In this document: one piece after another, positions 1 to 5,037 of the stretch | Position numbering within the stretch: the stretch's first letter is position 1 | Layout of the letters: each line of letters begins with the position of its first letter | Source of the DNA: Alphaproteobacteria bacterium | GTDB lineage: Bacteria > Pseudomonadota > Alphaproteobacteria > Micropepsales > Micropepsaceae | Direction: 5' to 3' | DNA length: 6,403 nt | NCBI GenBank assembly: GCA_028869355.1 | Contig: JAGWSK010000208.1 | Coordinates: forward strand, 1 to 6,403 | Program-made: the position numbers and the translations under genes | The notes under the pieces: generated by a model | Databases searched by the model: none | Told to the model about the DNA's origin: nothing | Seen by the model: the letters and a program-made list of their open reading frames with translations, nothing else

Positions 1-648
1 CAGGACGAGATCGGGTTCTCCCGGTAACCGCTCCGGTTTTTGCGCCGTCCGGTTACACCAGACTGCCCGCATGCCGAATGCGGATGCGGCGTAAGCATCC
101 CAGCCATTGGACGATATGAATGCGATCGAACCCGGTGCGATGCCGAATCTGTCAACAGCAAGCCGATACACAAGCGGATGCGGCTTGAACACGCCGGCTT
201 CTTCGACCGACAGCACGGCAGCGAATTTACCGGCGAGCCCCGCGCTCGAAACCGCGCTTGCAAGCATCTTCGGCGTGCCGTTTGACAGGATGGCAAGTTT
301 GAAACCGGCTGCTTTCAGCCGGTCGAGCACGGGAAACACATCCTGATAGGCGTGCAACGTCAGGTAGGCTTCCATCAATCGCCGGCGCAAACCCGAATTG
401 GAAATACCGAGAATGTCGAGGGAAAAATCGAGCGCGTCGCCGGTGACCTGCCAGAAATCGGCATGCCTGCCCTGGGCTACCCGCAGCCAGGTATATTGCA
501 GTTGCTTTTCACGCCAAATGCGGTTCAGCAGCCCGGCTTTGTCGCCCAGATCACTCAAAGTGGGCGAAGTCGCGGAATTGACATCGAACAGCGTGCCGTA
601 AGCATCAAACACGCAGGCGTCGATGCCACTCAGCGTCCGATCCGTCAT
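1..648 (-). CDS. L-2-haloacid dehalogenase (HAD type II), 3' end cut by window
   Basis: Cytoplasmic hydrolase expected to remove the halogen from short (S)-2-haloalkanoic acids, giving the (R)-2-hydroxy acid through an aspartyl-ester intermediate. The window holds 216 residues and no stop. The family is usually about 220-240 residues, so only a short tail is missing. Visible catalytic set: nucleophile Asp15 in FDAYGTLFD, Thr19, Arg46 in IWREKQLQY, Ser122/Asn123 in LSNG, Lys155 and Tyr161 in VFKPHPLVY, and Ser179, Asn181 and Asp184 in ISSNGWDA. These line up with the residues known for Pseudomonas L-DEX YL at an offset of about +4 to +5. The residue 21-100 insert is the helical cap (subfamily I). 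The ATG at 648 was chosen because the conserved core begins ten residues later. AGGAG lies 10 bases upstream, a rather long spacing. It follows the SH3 gene on the same strand after a 91-base spacer with a strong hairpin. Real substrate unknown: type II members include phosphatase-like or uncharacterised enzymes, but the complete dehalogenase set favours the call. Confidence 0.88.
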   Translation of the reverse strand, partial: MTDRTLSGIDACVFDAYGTLFDVNSATSPTLSDLGDKAGLLNRIWREKQLQYTWLRVAQGRHADFWQVTGDALDFSLDILGISNSGLRRRLMEAYLTLHAYQDVFPVLDRLKAAGFKLAILSNGTPKMLASAVSSAGLAGKFAAVLSVEEAGVFKPHPLVYRLAVDRFGIAPGSIAFISSNGWDAYAASAFGMRAVWCNRTAQKPERLPGEPDLVL

Positions 649-672
649 CGCGGCGGCACTCCTGCGTTGTTT

Positions 673-713
673 CGCGACGCCGGCGGAGGACAATCACGTC
701 GCGTCCTCCGCCG
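673..713 (-). terminator. Strong hairpin between SH3 gene and dehalogenase gene
   Basis: Bases 681-691 (CGGCGGAGGAC) and 703-713 (GTCCTCCGCCG) form a perfect 11-bp stem with an 11-base loop. It starts 27 bases after the SH3 stop and ends 33 bases before the dehalogenase start. A second, weaker stem, 673-679 with 697-703 (CGCGACG/CGTCGCG), uses the loop of the first and cannot form with it. No T-run follows on either strand, so this is not a textbook intrinsic terminator. It may be an intercistronic terminator, an RNA stability or processing element, or a REP-type palindrome. The pairing is certain; the function is inferred. Confidence 0.45.
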
Positions 714-739
714 ACTGCACGATGAACTGTTTGCCTGGT

Positions 740-1105
740 TTACGGAATGTACTTATCCGACGGCGACAGCATCGAAATCGCCACATAGCCGATCCCGGTC
801 CCGTTGCGTCCCACCAGCACCCAATCCCAACCTTTGACTTTGGCCAACACGTCGACTTTCTGGCCGCGTTTCAGGGCGCCTGTCACCTTGGTGTTGTAGA
901 AATAATGGTCATTGTAGACGTCGGTAGGATTGGCATCGATGTAACTGGTTGGCGGGGACTCGTAGCCTTCCATTGCCTTCACCACGCCGGGTGCGAGCTT
1001 AACGCTGTCGGCCGGAATATCCGCTGCCCATGCCGCGCCAGCCAGCGACACAGCCGCTGCGAAGACAAGTGCAACACCCGAAACACGGCTCTCGGCGAAA
1101 TTCAT
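740..1105 (-). CDS. Small exported bacterial SH3-domain protein
   Basis: A 121-residue protein predicted to be secreted to the periplasm. Residues 1-27 form a signal peptide with hydrophobic core VALVFAAAVSLAGAAWA and likely cleavage after AWA27. The mature part has a low-complexity linker (about 28-70) and then a single SH3b-like domain at about 71-115. That domain shows the family pattern of a turn (NTKVTGALKRG), a beta strand (KVDVLAKV), the aromatic GWDWVLV and a closing GTGIGYVAISML. Such domains commonly bind cell-wall or protein ligands. No enzymatic residues are visible. The start at 1105 is fixed by GGAGGG five bases upstream and by the signal peptide; longer in-frame starts up to 1234 would bury the signal sequence. 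It lies in the same orientation as the dehalogenase downstream and the unknown secreted gene upstream, but a 327-base gap upstream suggests its own promoter. Ligand unknown. Confidence 0.82.
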   Translation of the reverse strand: MNFAESRVSGVALVFAAAVSLAGAAWAADIPADSVKLAPGVVKAMEGYESPPTSYIDANPTDVYNDHYFYNTKVTGALKRGQKVDVLAKVKGWDWVLVGRNGTGIGYVAISMLSPSDKYIP

Positions 1106-1110
1106 GACGT

Positions 1111-1116
1111 CCCTCC
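1111..1116 (-). promoter_or_regulatory. Ribosome binding site of SH3-domain gene
   Basis: GGAGGG on the minus strand, five bases before the ATG at 1105. It decides the start in favour of the 121-residue form over an in-frame start at 1234. Confidence 0.8.
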
Positions 1117-1160
1117 AGATTTTGCGATTTGTTGCGTGCGCCAGGTTGTCCCGTTCGACC

Positions 1161-1272
1161 ACGGAATAATTCCGTCTTCGGCCGGCGGGATGCATCCATG
1201 CACTTCCAGCCGGCGCCAGTGGAGAATGTAACACCGCTTGTCAGCCGGCCATGTGACAGTTGTCATTGTCAC
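1161..1272. promoter_or_regulatory. Candidate operator region upstream of SH3 gene (two inverted repeats)
   Basis: The 327-base stretch 1106-1432 has no convincing gene. It holds two inverted repeats. The first, 1161-1175, has 7-base arms ACGGAAT/ATTCCGT around one base and ends 56 bases before the SH3 start. The second, 1253-1272, has arms GTGACA/TGTCAC 8 bases apart and contains a nested TGACA-GT-TGTCA at 1254-1265. Such short dyads are typical of dimeric repressor or activator sites. I could not place a convincing -35/-10 pair here, and chance dyads are possible. Downstream of the 1433 stop I see only a weak five-base stem (TGCCC/GGGCA, about 1409-1423) without a T-run. Confidence 0.3.
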
Positions 1273-1432
1273 GTGTTCTGTGAAGTTTGTGTTTTTAATC
1301 GGCATAACCGCACCGTCCTGCCGCCCGGCAGGCGCAACAGCTAATCGGTGGGCGGCGAGCGTCAAGATCTCGCGGCGAAAATTCTGCCCCCGAGACCCAA
1401 TCTGGATGCCCCGACCGGGCAAAGAATCGGGT

Positions 1433-2200
1433 TTACCGCACCGTCAGGTTATAACGGGTGACACCGGTATTTCCGTTCGCCGGATCATAGGCATAGACAT
1501 CCATGACGTAGTCTCCGGGCTCGCTGATCGGAATGCTTCCCGAGAACGTGCTCGGCTGTCCGGCATAGCTCAGAGGCGTTGCGGGAAGCAGCTTGCCGTT
1601 TCGCTCGAGCATGGCGGCGATTTCAACCTTATTGGCATCCCACATACCGCCCGGCGTAATCGGACAACCGCATTGCATTGTGACTTTGGCTTTCAGCGGG
1701 ACATTCACGGTCTTGCCGTTCAACTGAATACTCTCGGCCGGAGCGTCCATCAGTGTGACGGCGAATCCCGGCAGTTCCAGCACCCAACCATCACCACCAT
1801 TGACGGACTTGCCCGGGAGAACCCACTGGGTCGAGGACACGGTCAGCGCCTGATCCTTGAGGATCATCGGCCCGACAGCCGTGGCGGTGATCCGGCGCGG
1901 GCGATCAATGTCGATCGTCGCGCTGAACCTGGCGGCCTTATCGTCGGAAAGCACGCTGCGCCGGGCATGGCCTTCGGTCATGATTCGCGGGGTGTTTCCG
2001 GTCTCGCCCGCTGTCAGTCCCTGCGCCAGCACTTCGCCGGTATCGGCATCGCGCAGCGTCACCTGCGCGCCGCCCGTTTCCGTACCGATGAATTTGGCAT
2101 CCTTTGCCATCACCCGAACGACGATGTCCGTCGGTACGGCGGCGGCGAGAGAGAGCCAAATTCCTATCAATCCGGCTGCAACGGCGATCCTGCCCCACAT
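1433..2200 (-). CDS. Secreted protein of unknown function, beta-rich, single CxC motif
   Basis: A 255-residue protein that I do not recognise as a named family. Residues 1-21 are a signal peptide (hydrophobic core IAVAAGLIGIWLSLAAA), so it is probably periplasmic or released. The mature chain is rich in Thr, Val, Gly and alternating hydrophobics, consistent with beta-sandwich (Ig-like/FNIII-like) domains. The last ~45 residues (about 210-255) end in an edge pattern GDYVMDVYAYDPANGNTGVTRY that resembles a carbohydrate- or protein-binding sandwich domain. The mature protein has only two cysteines, Cys177 and Cys179 (MQCGCPI), close to His78-like and Asp-rich segments; a disulfide or metal site is possible but unproven. 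The start at 2200 was chosen because AGGAGG lies five bases upstream and the signal peptide follows; an in-frame ATG 12 codons earlier has no ribosome site. It is divergent from the hydroxylase gene at 2360 and separated by 327 bases from the SH3 gene downstream. Confidence 0.78.
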   Translation of the reverse strand: MWGRIAVAAGLIGIWLSLAAAVPTDIVVRVMAKDAKFIGTETGGAQVTLRDADTGEVLAQGLTAGETGNTPRIMTEGHARRSVLSDDKAARFSATIDIDRPRRITATAVGPMILKDQALTVSSTQWVLPGKSVNGGDGWVLELPGFAVTLMDAPAESIQLNGKTVNVPLKAKVTMQCGCPITPGGMWDANKVEIAAMLERNGKLLPATPLSYAGQPSTFSGSIPISEPGDYVMDVYAYDPANGNTGVTRYNLTVR

Positions 2201-2205
2201 GCACT

Positions 2206-2211
2206 CCTCCT
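2206..2211 (-). promoter_or_regulatory. Ribosome binding site of unknown secreted gene
   Basis: AGGAGG on the minus strand, five bases before the ATG at 2200. It selects this start over the in-frame ATG at 2236. Confidence 0.82.
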
Positions 2212-2247
2212 GAGAAATTCCCGGTTTCCCAAGCATAGAGCAGGTTT

Positions 2248-2276
2248 TTGCCCGAACCAGTGCGAAGTGCTAATTT
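2248..2276 (+). promoter_or_regulatory. Candidate promoter of the hydroxylase-dioxygenase pair
   Basis: In the divergent spacer 2201-2359, TTGCCC (2248-2253), a 17-base spacer and TAATTT (2271-2276) resemble a housekeeping promoter reading towards 2360. The match to consensus is only fair (4/6 and 3/6) and it would leave a leader of about 75 bases. On the opposite strand a TATGCT lies near 2231-2236 without a good -35. Confidence 0.25.
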
Positions 2277-2347
2277 TTTACGTCCAGGCTGCGCTTGCCG
2301 CCCGCTTTCATGTGTTGCGTCGGATCGCCTGATTTCCGCTCAGATTC

Positions 2348-2352
2348 GGAGG
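2348..2352 (+). promoter_or_regulatory. Ribosome binding site fixing a GTG start
   Basis: GGAGG seven bases before the GTG at 2360. It supports initiation at GTG; the next in-frame ATG (2453) would remove the first membrane segment. Confidence 0.78.
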
Positions 2353-2359
2353 CCATTCA

Positions 2360-3301
2360 GTGTCCACGAGAACTCTCACCTATCTCAGCAGCCTGCTCGC
2401 CCTGCCGGTTCTTTACGTGCTGTTCTACGGCATCCATGTCTCTCCGCAGGGCCATGCGATGGAACAATGGCTGCCGAAATGGGACCGGGTGCTGGTGCTT
2501 TTCGTAATTGTCGGCCTGGAGCGGCTCTATAAGTACAGATACGCCGTGTCACAGCGTTACATCCTGCACCGCGACATCATCGCCAATATTGTCAATCTGT
2601 GGATCACCGGCGCGGTTGTGGGCGCCATCGTGCTGCCCCTGCTTTATTTCCTGCCCGAACATTTTCTCGGGCGGAAATTCGTCATCGCGTCTCCTGCGGA
2701 ATTGGGGCCGTTCTGGTTCCAGTTCGCCGCGATTCTGCTTTTCATCAGCCTGTTCCGTTACTGGATGCACCGGATGCAGCATATGATTCCCTTTCTTTGG
2801 GAGCTGCATTCCTATCACCACCGGGTCACTGACCTGAAAGCCAGCAATGGCGAAGTGTCCAATCCGGTCGATTACGGGCTGCGCAATGTCATCGTGTTCC
2901 TGATTCTTGGAGTGATTGGCTTTTATCCGGCGGCGATCCTGCTTGCGGTTCCGGTCGCAACCTTCACGGCGGTGTTCTCACATTGCGGCGCGGACATCAA
3001 AGGCGGCGTCCTCAATTATGTCTTCGTGACGCCCGAAGTGCATCGTTGGCACCACACCGCCAATGTTCCGGAAGGGCGCGGCTATTCCGTCAATTACGGC
3101 GTCGAGTTCGCGTTCTGGGACATCCTGTTCGGAACCTATTATCTGCCGCAGGAAAACGGGCAGGTGATACAGCCCGAACGTATCGGCCATCCCGAGGGGC
3201 TGCCGGACGAGAAAAATTATCTCAAGCTGCTGCTCGTACCGCTGGGCCTCTATCCACCCTTTGGTTGGCTGCAGCGCCTGCCGGGCGCAACCGCGCGCTA
3301 G
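2360..3301 (+). CDS. Sterol desaturase / fatty acid hydroxylase family membrane di-iron enzyme
   Basis: A 313-residue integral membrane oxygenase expected to use O2 and a non-haem di-iron centre to hydroxylate or desaturate a lipid-like substrate. The three family histidine boxes are all present: HRMQH (His137, His141), HSYHH (His150, His153, His154) and HRWHH (His228, His231, His232). FSH with His208 is a further likely ligand. Hydrophobic segments lie at about 6-26, 43-56, 74-98, 118-135 and a long hairpin at 175-207, with the histidine boxes facing the cytoplasm as in the family. The C-terminal 50 residues after NYGVEFAFWDILFGTYYLP are soluble. GTG start, supported by GGAGG at 2348. The stop at 3299-3301 is 5 bases before the dioxygenase-like gene, so the two are almost certainly one transcript. 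The substrate could be a fatty acid, sterol-like, hopanoid or carotenoid-type lipid; motifs alone do not decide. No electron donor gene is seen nearby. Confidence 0.9.
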   Translation: MSTRTLTYLSSLLALPVLYVLFYGIHVSPQGHAMEQWLPKWDRVLVLFVIVGLERLYKYRYAVSQRYILHRDIIANIVNLWITGAVVGAIVLPLLYFLPEHFLGRKFVIASPAELGPFWFQFAAILLFISLFRYWMHRMQHMIPFLWELHSYHHRVTDLKASNGEVSNPVDYGLRNVIVFLILGVIGFYPAAILLAVPVATFTAVFSHCGADIKGGVLNYVFVTPEVHRWHHTANVPEGRGYSVNYGVEFAFWDILFGTYYLPQENGQVIQPERIGHPEGLPDEKNYLKLLLVPLGLYPPFGWLQRLPGATAR

Positions 3302-3306
3302 CAGAA

Positions 3307-4215
3307 ATGTCTGCAACTGCACTTCTCAGTTATGCGCTCACGGTGCCGGACATCGAGCCCGGCCGGCGCTTCTATTCGATCTTTGGCCTGATTCCAGCCA
3401 AATGCGGCAATGCTCTCGCATTGCGGTGTGAAGGACGCGATCAGGATCAGGTGTTGTTGATCGAGGGCGCAAAGAAACGGCTGAACCACCTTCGTTTCGG
3501 TGCAGATGATCCGGGGATAGCGGCAATCCGCAGCAGAATGCGCGAGCGGGACGTCGTCGAGACAGGTGCGACAGCACCCGAATTTGAGGGCGGGCTATGG
3601 CTGGCCGATCCGGACGGCAATCCCGTCAACATCCGCAATCAATCTGCGCAGCCCTGGCGCAGCGCGCCGGAATTTCGCATCAATCAGCCGGGCCATTATC
3701 GCCGGTTCGAGCGTGGCTGTGGTCCGCGCTATCAGGTGCGGCCAACCCGGCTCGGGCATGTGCTGCTGTTTACACCGCGGCTGGATGAAATGGTCGCGTT
3801 CTATCGCGATATCGTCGGCTTGCGTCTGAGCGATACCGTGCCGGGAATTATCGCCTTCATGCATTTGCCATGCGGCGGCGATCACCACGTGCTGGCGCTG
3901 CTGCAGGATGCGCAGGCGGGCTTTCATCATGCCAGTTTCGAAGTGGAATCGCCGGATGAAATGGGCCTGGGCGCGCAGGCGGTACTCGAAGCCGGTTACG
4001 GCAACGGCTGGGGAATGGGCCGTCACGTGATCGGCTCCAACCTGTTCCACTATCTTCGCGATCCGTGGATGAGCCTGGCGGAATATTTTTGCGACATCGA
4101 CCAGATTCCCGGCGACGGTTCATGGCGCGCGCAGGCGCATGAACCGCGCGACGCACTCTATCGCTGGGGTCCGCCGGTCCCCGATGATTTCGCACGTAAC
4201 TTCGAAGTCAGTTGA
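3307..4215 (+). CDS. Type I extradiol dioxygenase-like (VOC) two-domain protein
   Basis: A 302-residue cytoplasmic protein built of two vicinal-oxygen-chelate modules. The N-terminal module (about 5-112) ends in GLWLADPDGNPVNI and lacks metal ligands. The C-terminal module (about 147-265) carries the predicted Fe(II) triad: His151 (LGHVLLF), His208 (FHHASFEV) and Glu259 (SLAEYF). The second-shell residues of ring-cleaving enzymes such as BphC also appear: His194 (GGDHHVLAL), His240 (GRHVIG) and Tyr249. This argues for real meta-cleavage of a catechol-type substrate rather than a glyoxalase or resistance protein. The length fits the family (about 290-310). The ATG at 3307 was chosen because the VOC fold starts at once (LLSYALTVPDIEPGRRFY); the frame is open further upstream only inside the hydroxylase gene. 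No good ribosome site precedes it and the gap to the upstream stop is 5 bases, so translational coupling is likely. The substrate is unknown; no other ring-degradation genes are in view. Confidence 0.85.
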   Translation: MSATALLSYALTVPDIEPGRRFYSIFGLIPAKCGNALALRCEGRDQDQVLLIEGAKKRLNHLRFGADDPGIAAIRSRMRERDVVETGATAPEFEGGLWLADPDGNPVNIRNQSAQPWRSAPEFRINQPGHYRRFERGCGPRYQVRPTRLGHVLLFTPRLDEMVAFYRDIVGLRLSDTVPGIIAFMHLPCGGDHHVLALLQDAQAGFHHASFEVESPDEMGLGAQAVLEAGYGNGWGMGRHVIGSNLFHYLRDPWMSLAEYFCDIDQIPGDGSWRAQAHEPRDALYRWGPPVPDDFARNFEVS

Positions 4216-4342
4216 ACAGCAGACGCGGCTGTCAAAGTCCGAGTGCAGGTCAGGACGCACACCGAATCACTTCCCGCTTTGGGGAAGGAGCCTGCCGTTC
4301 AATCGGAGAATGGGCCGGCGGAAGGGCAATGCCGCTTCCGCC
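4216..4342. terminator. Convergent spacer with three hairpins, probable bidirectional terminator
   Basis: Between the dioxygenase-like gene (+) and the histone-like gene (-) lie three inverted repeats. ACAGC/GCTGT (4216-4232) begins right after the dioxygenase stop. CTTCCC/GGGAAG (4270-4287) has a 6-base loop. GGCGGAAG/CTTCCGCC (4317-4342) has an 8-bp stem extended by GGC/GCC inside and ends 14 bases from the histone-like stop. None has a clear T-run, so they are non-canonical; the convergent position is the main support. Confidence 0.45.
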
Positions 4343-4356
4343 AAGCCATCTGGAAG

Positions 4357-4839
4357 CTATTCTTCTTCGGCGCTGCCCGGCATTTCCCGGGCTGCTCCGC
4401 CCAACTGCTCGCCGGGGCGATTGGCTTCGACGATATATTCATCGACCTCGACCACGCCTGGCGCGATCTCTTGAACGGTATCGACCACCATCATTTCGGA
4501 GGCGTTCGGCATCGCCGGACGCGGCTTGCGCGCCTGACGCTTCGCGGGTTGGCCACGACGTGCGGCGGCGGGCTTGCGCGCCTGCGGACGCTTTTGGGCC
4601 GACTTCCTTGCCGTCGTTCTCGAACGTCCTGCCGTGCGCTTGCCGGCTTTTGCCGTCGTCGACTTGCTGCGCGACGAGGCAGCTTTGCGCTTCGCGGTCC
4701 CGGAGGATCTTTTCGCGCTCCTGCGCTTCGATGCGGATGATTTTGCGCGAGCCGCGGTTGACGATTTCTTTTTCGCCGGCGCTTTCTTTTTTGCCTTTGC
4801 CCCACGCTTGGCGGACGAACGCTTCTTCGGTGCTGCCAT
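4357..4839 (-). CDS. Histone H1-like, Lys/Arg/Ala-rich protein with acidic tail
   Basis: A 160-residue protein likely to bind DNA or RNA through charge and help compact or organise the nucleoid. Residues 1-114 have no Asp or Glu and are made of Lys, Arg, Ala, Ser, Thr and Pro in short repeats (KKKAPAKKK, RAKSSASKRRS, AKRTAG-like), resembling the C-terminal domain of eukaryotic H1 and bacterial Hc1/HctB or AlgP-type proteins. From Glu115 the character switches: residues 115-160 carry 12 acidic and 2 basic residues, with a short hydrophobic patch MMVVDTVQEIAPGVVEVDEYIVE, ending in EEE. The only aromatic is Tyr135, and there is no Cys or His. The ATG at 4839 follows a G-rich ribosome site (AGGGGGGAG, 4842-4850); the frame is open to 5037 but that upstream part has a different composition. 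It sits 198 bases downstream of queG on the same strand, probably with its own promoter. The DNA-binding role is inferred from composition only. Confidence 0.75.
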   Translation of the reverse strand: MAAPKKRSSAKRGAKAKKKAPAKKKSSTAARAKSSASKRRSAKRSSGTAKRKAASSRSKSTTAKAGKRTAGRSRTTARKSAQKRPQARKPAAARRGQPAKRQARKPRPAMPNASEMMVVDTVQEIAPGVVEVDEYIVEANRPGEQLGGAAREMPGSAEEE

Positions 4840-4870
4840 CACTCCCCCCTCATCAGAGCCTTTCGCGCAC

Positions 4871-4876
4871 AGTGTA
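4871..4876 (-). promoter_or_regulatory. Possible -10 element of the histone-like gene
   Basis: TACACT on the minus strand, 32 bases before the start at 4839, preceded by an A-rich stretch (AAAGAAAAGCG). No good -35 lies at the usual distance, so this is weak. Confidence 0.2.
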
Positions 4877-4921
4877 ACGCTTTTCTTTCGCCGGTGGAAC
4901 GGGGAGCTTGCGCCAAAATTC

Positions 4922-5030
4922 CGGCAAGGTGCCGCAACCCTTCGCGCGTCGCACAAAAGCCACAGCGCAACGCGCCGATTTGACCCCCTCAGGTATCGCG
5001 ATTCTCGGCCCGTTTGCGCGACTTCCTGAG
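4922..5030 (-). terminator. Hairpins downstream of queG
   Basis: Two structures follow the queG stop. The nearer, 4988-5030, is a two-step inverted repeat: outer arms CTCAGG/CCTGAG (4988-4993, 5025-5030) and inner arms TCGCG/CGCGA (4996-5000, 5017-5021) around a 16-base loop; it starts 7 bases after the stop. The farther, 4922-4934, is CGGCA/TGCCG with a 3-base loop followed in minus-strand sense by GAATTTT, the only one here with a modest T-run. Either could end queG transcription. Confidence 0.4.
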
Positions 5031-5037
5031 CAGTCAT

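Noticed and set aside
673..713. H-type pseudoknot combining both stems before the dehalogenase gene
   Set aside because: One base would have to cross an 11-bp stem, which is not sterically possible; the stems are better seen as alternatives.
1102..1422. Minus-strand 106-residue frame in the gap upstream of the SH3 gene
   Set aside because: No ribosome site, no recognisable domain, and it overlaps the start and ribosome site of the SH3 gene.
1238..2332. Plus-strand 364-residue open frame over the secreted gene
   Set aside because: The opposite strand has the signal peptide, AGGAGG site and sensible composition; this frame is rich in Arg/His/Gly with no domain pattern.
2983..3306. Longer N-terminus for the dioxygenase-like gene
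   Set aside because: The extension lies wholly within the hydroxylase gene and reads as Arg-rich out-of-frame sequence; the VOC fold begins right after 3307.
4357..4839. Low-complexity DNA as a CRISPR or tandem repeat array
   Set aside because: The repeats are degenerate at DNA level and follow codons for Lys/Ala/Ser; there are no regular spacers.
4574..5029. Plus-strand 151-residue frame rich in Phe, Ala and Asp, antisense to the histone-like gene
   Set aside because: Its composition is what the complement of Lys/Ala/Arg codons yields, it has no ribosome site, and it runs past the histone-like start into the queG spacer.
4840..5037. 66-codon N-terminal extension of the histone-like protein
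   Set aside because: The composition changes sharply, a G-rich ribosome site precedes 4839, and the extension would start inside the hairpin following queG.
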